Position numbers and translations under genes: made by a program. This document shows, piece after piece, positions 9,255 through 18,780 of a stretch of DNA of 47,661 nucleotides. The notes under the pieces were generated by a model, which was not told where the DNA came from, ran no database searches, and saw only the letters and a list, made by a program, of their open reading frames with translations. The stretch is from Phycisphaerales bacterium UBA3190 (GTDB taxonomy: Bacteria > Planctomycetota > Phycisphaerae > Phycisphaerales > UBA1924), in contig DEXG01000001.1 in the NCBI GenBank assembly GCA_002364005.1, forward strand, positions 861 to 48,521, written 5' to 3'. Within the stretch, counting starts at the first letter, position 1. Every line of letters begins with the position of its first letter.

Positions 9255-9343
9255 AGTTACTGCGAAACCAATATCCGTGTTTCAAAGTCCCAGACGCCGA
9301 TGTAGGACAGGAAAAGTTTAACTGGTGTCTTGTCACCCCGATT
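9255..9343 (+). repeat. Dispersed repeat, copy 5
   Basis: The most diverged full-length copy, still aligned without indels from GCGAAACC to the final GATT. The frame reads EKFNWCLVTPI. It is followed within 30 bp by a strong terminator hairpin. Confidence 0.8.
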
Positions 9344-9370
9344 GCTCAAAGCAACAGGATTCACACAAAG

Positions 9371-9401
9371 AGCCCTTCGGCGTCCCGCCGGGGGGCTTTT
9401 T
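9371..9401 (+). terminator. Strong hairpin terminator with no recognised gene upstream
   Basis: A 12-bp stem with two G-U pairs (AGCCCTTCGGCG with CGCCGGGGGGCT, loop TCC) followed by five T. The G-U pairs form only in the plus-strand transcript, so it acts on plus-strand RNA. The nearest gene upstream already has its own terminator, so this may end a transcript containing repeat copy 5 or a lost gene. Confidence 0.75.
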
Positions 9402-9754
9402 CGATCAGCAACACAAACACGAGCACCGATCGAGTAGCACAAGCTCGATCTCAAGTCGGGCCGTTCAACCCGACGCTCAAGCCAGAAGCTTCTCGATGTC
9501 CGACGCAGAGAGCACACGCCCGCTGGACTTGACCTCGCCGTGCCGTGATCGCGTCGCACTTGTCATCAGTCTGCAGCACAACACGCAGTCAGGCAGTGGT
9601 TTACGCCAAGCAGGCACGCCACGAAGCGCATTGCGCGAATGAACCATCGCATCACCGAAGGCCTGCACCCCGCCGAACGCCAGCATGGGGCATTCCGCCC
9701 AATTGCCATCGGGAGGACGCCCATGTATAAAAATATCCTAGTATCAGAAATAAC
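9402..9754. other. Intergenic stretch, no gene recognised
   Basis: Between the orphan terminator and the TetR operator I see no supported gene. A minus-strand frame ends in SASDIEKLLA, resembling the C-terminal tail of some regulatory or flagellar proteins, but nothing upstream of it is recognisable. An AT-rich patch at 9726-9756 is the likely promoter of the TetR-headed operon. Confidence 0.4.
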
Positions 9755-9778
9755 GATTTCAAATAGCCGTTTGAAATC
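9755..9778. promoter_or_regulatory. Probable TetR operator (perfect inverted repeat)
   Basis: GATTTCAAA and TTTGAAATC form a perfect 9-bp inverted repeat around TAGCCG, ending 15 bp before the regulator's ATG. Position and symmetry fit autoregulation by the TetR protein encoded immediately downstream, which would also control the RND genes behind it. No second copy was seen elsewhere in the window. Confidence 0.7.
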
Positions 9779-9793
9779 ATGAGAGGAGTCAGT

Positions 9794-10441
9794 ATGGCCG
9801 CACGAAGCGATGGAAACCAGACGAAGCAGCGATTGCTCGAAGCAGCGAGCGAGGTGTTCGCTGAGCGGGGGTATCAGGACGCACGCGTCTCTGATATCTG
9901 CAAGGCCGCCCAAGCGGCCAGCGGGGCCGTGAACTACTACTTCGGATCCAAAGAGAAGCTCTACCTCGAAGCCTGGGAATGGGCATGGCGTGAGATCGAT
10001 CGCAAAGAACCCATGGGCGGAGTCGATCCTGACGCCCCGCCGGAGGAGCGCCTGCGATCACTGATCAAGAGCCTCCTGCACCGCATCCTGGTCCACGGCA
10101 AAAAGAGCCAGGCGGGCCGACTGCTGCTCCAGGAAATGCGTGACCCGGTCCAAGCCGTCCGGCCATTGCGGAAACGACTGATCCGCCCGACGATACAAGA
10201 GTTTCGACGCTCGATCGAGGAGATCGCAGGCCAGAAACTGGACCAGCGTGCGGCAGAGCACTGCCACATGAGCGTAATGCACCAGTGCCTCGCCATCGGA
10301 TTCCGGGGAGGTCACAAACCACCGATGCTCTCAGGCGGGCGTCGGTTCACACACGCCGAAATCGAATATCTCGTGGACCACATCACCGCCTTCTCCATCG
10401 GCGGCATAACGGCAATCGCAGCAGCGAAGAAGGGGGCTTGA
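9794..10441 (+). CDS. TetR family regulator of an efflux operon (CecR/DUF1956-like)
   Basis: A 215-residue repressor-type regulator. The TetR HTH runs over about residues 10-55 (LLEAASEVFAERGYQDARVSDICKAA, split here for length as LLEAASEVFAERGY and QDARVSDICKAA), with the recognition-helix region SGAVNYYFGSKEKLY. The C-terminal ligand domain (QAGRLLLQEMRDP, HCHMSVMHQCLAIGF) resembles the CecR/YbiH group, which in enterobacteria controls drug exporters. The ATG at 9794 is chosen over 9779 because GGAG at 9785-9788 is correctly spaced and the earlier ATG abuts the palindrome. It is first in an operon with the outer-membrane factor, adaptor and RND pump and probably represses it until a ligand binds. 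Confidence 0.88.
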   Translation: MAARSDGNQTKQRLLEAASEVFAERGYQDARVSDICKAAQAASGAVNYYFGSKEKLYLEAWEWAWREIDRKEPMGGVDPDAPPEERLRSLIKSLLHRILVHGKKSQAGRLLLQEMRDPVQAVRPLRKRLIRPTIQEFRRSIEEIAGQKLDQRAAEHCHMSVMHQCLAIGFRGGHKPPMLSGGRRFTHAEIEYLVDHITAFSIGGITAIAAAKKGA

Positions 10442-10442
10442 T

Positions 10443-11876
10443 ATGAAGTTCCAAGATGCCTTGCGCATATGCAGTCTGTCGCTGGCAAGCGCCCTCCTGG
10501 TCGGATGCCAGACGAGCGGCCGCTCGGTTCCAAGCGTGGTCGAGCTGCCACCGAGTTTCACGGGTTCGGGAGAAGCCGTGCTCCCCGAGCAGTGGTGGAC
10601 CTCCTTCGATGACCCCGGCCTCAACGCCGCGATTGATATGGCCCTGCAGGACAACTTCGATCTCCGTTCTGCATGGGATCGTCTCGCACAGGCCCAAGCC
10701 ATCGCACGCAGCGAAGGCGCGGACCTCACCCCGAGTGTGGATGGCACCGCGGGGATCGGGCGTTCCTACACCAAAGACAGCACAACCGACTCATCCGCCG
10801 GCAGCTACTCGCTCGGGCTGAGCATGAGCTACGAACTCGATGTCTGGGGCCGGGTACGCTCGGTCCGCGACGCGGCAGTTCTGGACGCCCAGGCAACCGA
10901 GCAGGATCTCAAAGCCACGGCCATCACCCTCTCGGCGAGCGTCGCATCAACCTGGTACCAGCTTGGTGAGCAGCTGGCGCAGGTCCGCCTCATCCAACAA
11001 CAGGATGATTCCAATCGCAAGGTACTGGAACTCCTCACGCTGCAGTTCAATCAGGGGCAGATCCTGGTCGCCGATGTGCTCCGTCAGCAACAGCTGGTCG
11101 AGCAAACCGCCGGTGAGCTGGCGCTCGCAGAAAGGGACGCCACGATCACACGCCATCAACTGGCGGTGCTGCTCGGGCGCTCCCCGGCGGACGAACTCGG
11201 GCTGCCCGAACCCGGGCTCGCATCGCTCGGCCCGCTGCCCTCCACGGGCTTGCCGAGCGAGCTGCTGCAACGCCGCCCGGACCTGCTCAGCGCGGAGAAG
11301 GCGATCATGGCCGCCGACAGCGATCTCGCCACCGCGATCGCGGATCAGTACCCCCGTGTCAGTCTCTCGGCGAGCATCGAGACAGGCGGCATACAGATCC
11401 GTGACATCTTCGATGACTGGATGGCCAATCTCGCAGCGAACCTGACCCAGCCGCTTATCGACGGCGGTCGCCGCGAGGCAGAAGTCGACCGGAACGAGGC
11501 CGTTGTATCCGAGGCGATCAACGCGTACGGCTCAGCCGTCCTCACCGCGATCCAGGAAGTAGAAGATTCCCTCTCCGAGGAGTCCCACCAGCAACGATAC
11601 CACCGTTCGCTGGTTCAGCAACTGGAAACCGCCGGCCAGGTCTACGAGCGCACCAGAGACAGCTACCTCAACGGCCAGCTCAACTACATCAGCGTCCTCG
11701 ACGCGCTCATCTCGCAGCAGAGTCTGCAGCGAGAGGAACTGAGCTCAAGACGATCACTGCTGGAAGCACGAATCGAGCTGTGCCGAGCACTGGCAGGTTC
11801 ATGGGAACTGCCACAACCGAAGCCGTACGCAATGGAAACAACACCCGAGGACGATGCCCGTCCTCAGTTTGAGTGA
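10443..11876 (+). CDS. NodT/OprM-type outer-membrane efflux lipoprotein
   Basis: A 477-residue trimeric outer-membrane factor that would form the exit duct of the RND pump. The signal peptide ends in a lipobox (SALLVGC, Cys22), so the protein is lipidated. Two TolC-type repeats follow, recognisable by WWTSFDDPGLNAAIDMAL, YELDVWGRVRS, ASVASTWYQL, ELLQRRPDLLSAEKAI and the second-repeat landmark QPLIDGGRREAEVDRNEA. AAGGGGG precedes the ATG, which lies 1 bp after the TetR stop. The next gene starts within about 10 bp, so the three pump genes are cotranscribed. Confidence 0.93.
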   Translation: MKFQDALRICSLSLASALLVGCQTSGRSVPSVVELPPSFTGSGEAVLPEQWWTSFDDPGLNAAIDMALQDNFDLRSAWDRLAQAQAIARSEGADLTPSVDGTAGIGRSYTKDSTTDSSAGSYSLGLSMSYELDVWGRVRSVRDAAVLDAQATEQDLKATAITLSASVASTWYQLGEQLAQVRLIQQQDDSNRKVLELLTLQFNQGQILVADVLRQQQLVEQTAGELALAERDATITRHQLAVLLGRSPADELGLPEPGLASLGPLPSTGLPSELLQRRPDLLSAEKAIMAADSDLATAIADQYPRVSLSASIETGGIQIRDIFDDWMANLAANLTQPLIDGGRREAEVDRNEAVVSEAINAYGSAVLTAIQEVEDSLSEESHQQRYHRSLVQQLETAGQVYERTRDSYLNGQLNYISVLDALISQQSLQREELSSRRSLLEARIELCRALAGSWELPQPKPYAMETTPEDDARPQFE

Positions 11877-11884
11877 GAGTGAAG

Positions 11885-13177
11885 ATGAATCAGAATCAAT
11901 CAACCTCGGGCGGGCGTCTCGGACGCATTCTCCGATGGGGCGTCAAGAGCATCATCCCCCTGGTCGTGCTGATCGCAGCGATCGCCGGAGCGCGATGGAT
12001 GCTCAGCACCACACCCGAAACCCAACGCCGTCCGCAGGAACGCCTGGCCACGCTGGTCGATGTAGAATCCTTCAGCGTGTCAACGCAACCGGTTGTGCTG
12101 GATACGGCGATGGGCGAGGTGCAACCGGCACGGACGCTCGAACTGAAACCTCAGGTCTCCGGGCGGGTCGAATGGCTCTCACCCGAACTCCAGCCCGGTG
12201 CGGTCTTTCGGGAAAACGCGGAGCTGATGCGTATTGAGGCCGTCGATTATGAGCTGGCTATCGCCGAACAACAGGCCGCGATCGCGATGGCCGAGGCGGA
12301 ACTCCATGTCGCGCAGGCGAGCGTGGTCACGGCCGAGAACGATCTGGCAATCGAGATGGGCAACCAGCGTGTGGCCCAGCGCGAATCCGAACTGCTGGGC
12401 GAACCGATCGACGAAACCAGCCGGGACCTGATCCTCCGTGTGCCGCAGCTCAAAGCAGCCGAAGCCGCCGTCCAATCGGCCGAGGCCGCGTTGGAATCAG
12501 CCCAGGCATCATACGAAGCCGCCCAAGCCGGGCTCGCCCAAGCTGAACTGGACCTCAAACGCACGACGATCCAATCGCCATACAACACGGTCGTCGCAGA
12601 AAAGATGATCGACATCGGCGATGTCGTGAGCAGCACAGCCGCGGTGCTGACACTGTACGGCACCGATGAGTTCTGGATTGAGCTGTCCATCCCGTCATCC
12701 CAGACCCAATGGGTCGAGCCAGGCGTCTCGCGCGTGAAGCTCACCAGCCCTGCGGCGTGGGGTGAAGGCCAGTCCCGTGACGGCCTGGTCATTCGGATTC
12801 TCCCGCATGTCGATAGTGGAGGGCGTATGGCGCGGGTGCTGGTCAGCATCAAGGACCCGCTCGCAATAGTCCCAGAGCATGCGGGCGACCCCATCTTGCT
12901 CGTGAACGACTACATGAGCGCAAACATCATCGGGCGAACCGTCGAGGATGTGATCGCGTTGCCCCGTTCGCTGGTGCGTGAGGGGGACACCGTCTGGGTC
13001 ATGAACGAACAGAACGAACTCGATATCCGCCCAATCAAGGCCGTATACCGCGGGCGGAGCCATGTCCTGATCTCAGACGGGCTGCAAAGCGGCGAACGGG
13101 TTGTCACCACAGACATCGCGGCACCGGTTCAGGGAATGCCCCTGCGTGAGAGCGATACCGAGGGAGGTGCGTCATGA
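11885..13177 (+). CDS. RND efflux periplasmic adaptor (membrane fusion protein)
   Basis: A 430-residue MFP linking the RND pump to the outer-membrane factor. It has an N-terminal membrane anchor (about residues 14-35: WGVKSIIPLVVLIAAIAGA), a lipoyl half-motif near LKPQVSGRVEWLSPELQPG, a long Ala/Glu/Gln-rich coiled-coil hairpin (AEAAVQSAEAALESAQASYE), the second lipoyl half (TTIQSPYNTVVAEKMIDIGD) and beta-barrel and proximal domains. A GTG at 11873 overlaps the previous stop and is an alternative start; I prefer the ATG at 11885. Its stop overlaps the start of the permease (ATGA), so translation is coupled. Confidence 0.9.
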   Translation: MNQNQSTSGGRLGRILRWGVKSIIPLVVLIAAIAGARWMLSTTPETQRRPQERLATLVDVESFSVSTQPVVLDTAMGEVQPARTLELKPQVSGRVEWLSPELQPGAVFRENAELMRIEAVDYELAIAEQQAAIAMAEAELHVAQASVVTAENDLAIEMGNQRVAQRESELLGEPIDETSRDLILRVPQLKAAEAAVQSAEAALESAQASYEAAQAGLAQAELDLKRTTIQSPYNTVVAEKMIDIGDVVSSTAAVLTLYGTDEFWIELSIPSSQTQWVEPGVSRVKLTSPAAWGEGQSRDGLVIRILPHVDSGGRMARVLVSIKDPLAIVPEHAGDPILLVNDYMSANIIGRTVEDVIALPRSLVREGDTVWVMNEQNELDIRPIKAVYRGRSHVLISDGLQSGERVVTTDIAAPVQGMPLRESDTEGGAS

Positions 13178-16100
13178 GCGATACACGCCAGGGCTTCATC
13201 GCCTGGATGGTCAACAACCGCGTGACACCCAACCTGTTGATGCTGGTGCTGTTGTTCGGCGGGGTCTTCATGGCCTCACAGATCAAGCAGGAGGTTTTTC
13301 CCGAGTTTTCCGAGGACACGGTCACGATCAGCGTCCCCTATTCGGGCGCATCACCCGAGGAAGTCGAGAACGGGATCATCCTTGCCGTAGAGGAAGCCAT
13401 CCGAGGCCTTGAGGGTGTCAAGGAGATCCGAGCGACCGCGTCCGAGGGCTCGGGGACAGTGATCGCCGAACTCCTCGAAGACACAGACCAGCAGAAGACC
13501 TCTCAGGACATCAAGCAGGAGATCGACCGCATCACCACATTCCCCGATGATGCCGAGGAACCCGAGGTGACGCTCGATGTAGCGCGTCGCGAAGTACTCA
13601 CCCTGCAGGTCTACGGCGATGTCGACGAGTGGGCCCTGCGTGAGACGGTCGAACATGTCCGAGACCAACTCCTTCAGAACCCATCGGTCACCCAGATCGA
13701 ACTGCGAGGTTCGCGGGACTTCGAGGTGATCATCGAGGTCGCGCAGGAATCGCTCCGCGCGTACGGTCTGACTATTCAGGATGTCGCAGACAAGATCCGA
13801 AGCTCAGCGATCGAAATCCCCGGCGGCAAGATCGAAACAACGAGCGGCGAGATCATGCTCCGCGTGGACGAACGCCGCGACTGGGCCACCGAGTTCCGCC
13901 GCATACCCGTTGTCACGAGTGATGGTGGTGGCCTGGTGTATCTCGAGGATATAGCCACGGTGACCGACGGCTTCGAAGATACCGACAACGCCGCAACATA
14001 CAACGGGCTTCGCGCAATCGGTATCGGCGTGTATCGCGTCGGCGATCAGACTCCGATCGGGGTCTCGAACGCGGTCCAGGACGCCATGATCGAAATCGAG
14101 CAGGACCTGGCACCCGGCATCGATTGGGTCATCCAGCGTGACCAATCAGAGGTGTACGCCCAACGCCTGAACCTGCTGACCCGAAACGCGGTGATTGGCC
14201 TGGCACTGGTGATGCTGATCCTGGGGCTGTTCCTGGAGATCAAGCTGGCGTTCTGGGTCACGATGGGTATCCCAATCTCATTCCTGGGCGGGCTGCTCTT
14301 CATGCCAGCGCTGGGCGTGACGATCAACATGATCTCCATGTTCGCTTTCATCATCGCCCTGGGCATCGTCGTCGATGACGCGATCGTCGCCGGTGAGAAT
14401 ATCTACGAATACCGCCAACGCGGCATGGACCTGCGAACCGCCGCCATCAAGGGCGCTCAGGATGTCGCCATCCCCATCACATTCGCCATCCTGACCAATG
14501 TGGTCGCATTCATGCCCCTCTACTTCGTCCCCGGGTTCATGGGCAAGATCTGGCGTGTTATCCCGCTCGTGGTCTGCACCGTGTTCCTGGTATCGTTGGC
14601 CGAGGCACTGTTCATCCTTCCTTCGCACCTCTCACACATGAGCAACGACGATCGCAAGCCCATGCTGCGTTGGATCCACGCTCGACAGCAGGCATTCAGC
14701 CGACTCGTCTCTCGTTTCATCGAGGGCGTCTTTGGCCCGACCCTGCGCGGCATGATGGCATACCGCTACCTCGTCATGGCCATCGGTTTCTCCATCGTGA
14801 TCGGTGCCGGTGCCTATGTCGCATCGGGACGCATCGGTTTCATCCTTATGCCAAAGACCGAATCGGACTCAGCCGTGGTCACCGCGACCCTGCCCTACGG
14901 CAGCCCCCATGACAAGCATGCAACGTGTGCAGGACATCCTGGTCGACGCGGGCAGAGTGGTCGTTGACGATGCCGGTGGTGAACAGATGGCCGACGGGGT
15001 GTTCGCCAACATCTCAAACAACTCAGTCGAAGTCCAGTTCTACCTCACCGACCCAGATATTCGTCCCCTTTCAACAGGCGAGTTCGTCAAGCGCTGGCGC
15101 GATGCCGTCGGCGATATCGCCGGGCTGGAATCGCTGAAGTTCGAATCCGACCGGGGTGGGCCGGGCTCTGGCGATGCCCTCACCATTGAACTCAGCCACC
15201 GCGACATCGACACGCTCGATCGGGCCAGCGAAGCCCTCGCAGCACGCCTGGGCGAGTTCAGCGTGGTCAAGGACATCGATGATGGCTACACGCCCGGGAA
15301 GCGGCAGTACAGTTTCACCATCAATGACACGGGCGAGAGTCTCGGGCTGACCGCGATGAATATCGCTTCTCAGGTCCGCAACTCGTTCCAAGGCAACGAG
15401 TCCTACCGCCAGCAACGCGGACGCAACGAGGTCACCATCCGAGTGCGTCGCCCCGAGAGCGAGCGGGTCAGTCTCTACGATGTCGAGAACCTGGTCATCC
15501 AGACCCCCGCAGGCGACGATGTCCCGCTCTTCGATGTCGCGACCGCGACGCCCGGGCGAGCGTACACCTCCATCAGCCGTCGTGATGCACGCCGTACCGT
15601 GACGGTGTCGGCCGATGTGGATCCGGTCGGTGAAACGAGCCGAGTGCAATCCGTGCTTTCTTCAGATGTATTACCAGAACTTGCTCGCGACTACCCCGGG
15701 CTGAGCTACGCCTACGAGGGAAAGCAGGCGGACTTCGCCGAATCCCTCAGCGCACTGCTCAAGGGGCTGGTCCTCGCCTTGCTCACCATCTACATCCTCC
15801 TCGCAGTGCCATTCAAAAGCTACATCCAGCCCATGGTGGTGATGCTGGCCATCCCCTTCGGCATTGTCGGGGCACTCCTGGGACATGTGCTCATGGGATA
15901 CAACATCTCGATCATGAGCATCATGGGCGTGGTCGCACTCGGAGGCGTGGTCGTCAATGACTCGCTGGTCCTCATTGAGTACACCAACCGCCTCCGCAGC
16001 GAGCAGGGCATGAGCCCATTCGACGCCGTATGCAACGCCGCCGTGCGCCGTTTCCGACCCATCCTCCTCACAACACTCACCACATTCTGCGGCTTGGCCC

Positions 16101-16306
16101 CGATGATCTTCGAGACATCCCGCCAAGCACGCTTCCTCATACCCATGGCCCTCTCCCTCGGCTTCGGGATCCTCTTCGCCACCCTGATCACCCTGGTCAT
16201 CGTCCCCGCGCTCTACCTGATGATCGACGACCTGCATCGCTTGTCCGAGAAAGCCAAACGCATCGGCCTGCCTGACAACGCCCCGGGAGTTAACGAGCAC
16301 GCATAA
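13174..16306 (+). CDS. RND efflux permease, frame broken once at 14904-14908
   Basis: An AcrB-type inner-membrane proton-drug antiporter of about 1043 residues if the frame is restored. The first part (13174 to about 14904) has TM1, porter segments and TM4 with the paired proton-relay aspartates in GIVVDDAIVAGENIYEY. The second part (about 14904-16306) holds the second porter and TM7-12, with GGVVVNDSLVLIEYTNRLR where AcrB has its TM10 lysine. The two parts meet at a run of five C. Removing one C turns GSP-HDKHATC into GSP-MTSMQRVQDIL, which continues the family sequence. As given, the product stops at 14967. A sequencing error or a recent single-base insertion is more likely than programmed shifting. 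The MFP stop overlaps the start. Confidence 0.88.
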
Positions 16307-16420
16307 TCCCAACATCACCCTCATACCAAACGGGCAAAATCAACAGCCAAGCCAGTCCACGAAGGAGGTACAACGGACCAAAATCCGTCATACTGGTCCA
16401 ACGACGCCGAGAGGAGCCCC

Positions 16421-17053
16421 ATGAGTTACCCGCCACCATCCCGCCGTGAGCCCGACATGGTCCAGGCCTTACACCTCATGCGCACCCACCCCTTCGCGCA
16501 CTTCTTCACCGCCCACGCCGGGCTCCACACCACACGCATCCCCTTCATCACCGATGCAGAAAACGAGCGACCCACACAGCTCCGTGGTCATGTCAATGCC
16601 ACCAATCCCCAGGCCCAGGGACTCGACGCAACACCCGTCCTGGTCACCTTCTCAGGCCCCTCGACCTATGTCTCTCCCAACTGGCGGGCCGACAAGACGC
16701 GAGGCGGAACATACGACTACGAGGAAGTCATCGTCCGAGGAACCGCACGAGTCGTCGAGGGCATCGAGCACTTCAAGGCTATGATCGACGACCTCTCAAG
16801 TCTCATCGAACCCCAATACGCAGAAGTGGGGGACGACCCGGTCTGGCAGACCACCGACGCAACCCCCGGCTACATCGAACGCCTGGTCCCGCATATCACC
16901 CAGTTCGTCGTCGACATCGAGCACTGCGAGATGATCTCCAAACTGCACCAGCAGTTCCCCGAAGAAGACCGACGCTCCGTCGCAGACCACCTCGACCGCT
17001 GCCACCGCGACGAGTCCCGAGCCATTGCCGCTAAGATCCGCAAATCGCTCTGA
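16421..17053 (+). CDS. FMN-binding negative transcriptional regulator family protein (PaiB-like)
   Basis: A 210-residue protein of the PaiB family, which has a split-barrel flavin-reductase-like FMN-binding fold and was named for a regulatory role in Bacillus. Family landmarks are an N-terminal HPFAHFFT, LRGHVNATNPQ, the central FSGPSTYVSPNW with DYEEVIVRGTARV, and a C-terminal HITQFVVDIEHCEMISKL. No DNA-binding domain is visible, so an enzymatic or FMN-carrier role is equally possible. GAGGAG lies before the ATG. A 6-bp inverted repeat (GGACCA/TGGTCC, 16375-16399) upstream could be an operator but is weak evidence. Confidence 0.85.
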   Translation: MSYPPPSRREPDMVQALHLMRTHPFAHFFTAHAGLHTTRIPFITDAENERPTQLRGHVNATNPQAQGLDATPVLVTFSGPSTYVSPNWRADKTRGGTYDYEEVIVRGTARVVEGIEHFKAMIDDLSSLIEPQYAEVGDDPVWQTTDATPGYIERLVPHITQFVVDIEHCEMISKLHQQFPEEDRRSVADHLDRCHRDESRAIAAKIRKSL

Positions 17054-17154
17054 CTCATTGTCCATGCAGTGCAGTTGACCAGCAGCGCAATAGAAAATAT
17101 ATTGCAAAAACGAATCCCGAATACCCCACATCAAGTCCCTGAAATGTGCGATCC

Positions 17155-18780
17155 ATGAACCACCAGCCGGTAGAACATGTCATGATGCACCACACTCTGC
17201 AGCGTTGCGTGACCGTTATGGTCCTCTTGCTCCTCAGCATCACCCCGCCCGCGCTGGGCTCAGATTCCGATGAGCTGGGACGCAAGGTCGACGAAATCAT
17301 CGCGAGGGCCGAACTCGGTCGGTTCAGGGGTGCCGTCGTAATCCGCATTGGCAACGAATCGGTGGTCTCGCGAGGATACGGCTTCGAGGACGACGAACTC
17401 AGGCCGATCGATCCACAGCACAGTCTCTTCGATGTTGGCTCGGTCGCCAAATCGTTCACCGCAGCGACGATCCTCCGCCTTGTCGATCAGGGCAAGCTCC
17501 AACTCGATACAACCATGGGTCAAATCTTCGCCGAGCAGGCAGGCGAACTTGAAAGTATCACCGTTGAAGACCTCCTCCGTCACAGCTCCGGGCTTGGCAG
17601 TGCCGGGCGTGCCATGTCACGCGCAGGCCCCCTGGATTCCCCCGACGCACTGATCAACACACTCGCAGATGCCCAGATCGGCGAGAAGAAGTTCGCATAC
17701 TCCAATGTCGGGTATTTCCTGCTCGCCGCCGTGATCGAAAAGGTCGGCGACGACTCCTTTGAGAATGTCACCCGTGAACTGGTTTTCAAACCCGCAGGTC
17801 TCACCCGTATCGGGTTCGTCGGCGACGGCTCGATCCAAGATGCACGATCGACAGCGCGGGTATCGAAGTCAGCACAAGGGCGACCCCTGATCACATCAGT
17901 CTTCGAATATCCATGGAACTGGGGTCAACGCGGAGCCACGGGCGTGCTGACAACCCCCGAAACCGCCGCGGACTGGCTCGAGGCAATCGATGCCGGGGAC
18001 TGGCTCTCCAACGAATCACACGAAGCCATGCTGTCGGCAGACCAAAGCAACTACGCGCTCGGGCTGTATGTCGAGCGGAACAAAGACGGGGGTATCACAC
18101 GATTCGGTCACGGCGGCTCTACAGGCGGGTTCGTCTGCGATATCGCCCGCTACCCGCTCGCGTTCGATGGGCAGGGCGCAACCGTCGTGCTCATGGCAGA
18201 GAGCGGCATCAATCTGTTCCCGGTTCAAACGCAAGTCCGAAGACTCATCTGGACCCCACCCCCAACGCCAAGCTTCGCAGGTGTCTACCTCAGCGCGTAC
18301 GAGCCATTCAATAATGACGGCCTCTACACCATCAGCGATGCCCTGAGCTGGAAGGGCATGCCGCAGTACAACGGATCCGACGGCACCAAACGCATCACCG
18401 ACGACCGTCCCACACTCATCCTCGAAGATCGTGCAAGACACATGTGGTCGCTGATGATCCGTATGGATGCGGACAAAGTCACCGAACTGATCGAATCGCT
18501 TGAGCATGCTGTGACGCAAATCGCGCAAGACCCCATAGGTGCCAAAACGCCTTGGACAAGGGGCATCACCCTCCAGATCGATGCCCGTGGGCTTGAACTC
18601 ACCGAATACGACTCCTACATCATCGACGACGGCGCGATGGTCCGTGTCGAAGCGTCCCCTGACCACCATGTCGTGCTCGTGATCAGCACGCCAGACGGCC
18701 AGCATGATCTCGCCCGCGTCCGAATGGGTGGTGCAGAGACAAGAAAACTTCAAAGCCAAATCCGCGTTGCAAACCCATAA
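17155..18780 (+). CDS. Secreted class C beta-lactamase-fold serine hydrolase (S12 family)
   Basis: A protein of about 541 residues with a signal peptide (hydrophobic VMVLLLLSITPPALG) and a serine beta-lactamase/DD-peptidase domain. The nucleophile Ser and Lys lie in DVGSVAKSFTAATI (SxxK), the second motif in YSNVGYF (YxN), and the third in GHGGSTGG (HxG in place of KTG). The ~190 residues after the catalytic domain (YNGSDGTKRI onward) resemble the extra C-terminal beta domain of esterase and D-aminopeptidase homologues. The HxG motif suggests a peptidase or esterase, not an antibiotic-degrading lactamase. Possible starts are GTG 17146, ATG 17155 and ATG 17179/17182; I chose 17155. No clear operon partner. 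Confidence 0.85.
   Translation: MNHQPVEHVMMHHTLQRCVTVMVLLLLSITPPALGSDSDELGRKVDEIIARAELGRFRGAVVIRIGNESVVSRGYGFEDDELRPIDPQHSLFDVGSVAKSFTAATILRLVDQGKLQLDTTMGQIFAEQAGELESITVEDLLRHSSGLGSAGRAMSRAGPLDSPDALINTLADAQIGEKKFAYSNVGYFLLAAVIEKVGDDSFENVTRELVFKPAGLTRIGFVGDGSIQDARSTARVSKSAQGRPLITSVFEYPWNWGQRGATGVLTTPETAADWLEAIDAGDWLSNESHEAMLSADQSNYALGLYVERNKDGGITRFGHGGSTGGFVCDIARYPLAFDGQGATVVLMAESGINLFPVQTQVRRLIWTPPPTPSFAGVYLSAYEPFNNDGLYTISDALSWKGMPQYNGSDGTKRITDDRPTLILEDRARHMWSLMIRMDADKVTELIESLEHAVTQIAQDPIGAKTPWTRGITLQIDARGLELTEYDSYIIDDGAMVRVEASPDHHVVLVISTPDGQHDLARVRMGGAETRKLQSQIRVANP

Noticed and set aside
2583..9343. Repeats as integron attC sites
   Set aside because: They lack the paired RYYYAAC/GTTRRRY ends and long imperfect palindrome, and no integrase is seen.
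2583..9343. Repeats as a CRISPR array
   Set aside because: Copies are 1-3 kb apart with genes between, not short regular spacers, and there are no cas genes.
9477..9686. Minus-strand frame ending SASDIEKLLA
   Set aside because: Only the last few residues look protein-like; the upstream part has no recognisable domain.
16375..16399. GGACCA/TGGTCC inverted repeat before the PaiB-like gene
   Set aside because: Six bases with a 13-bp spacer is weak and was not found elsewhere; not called as an operator.
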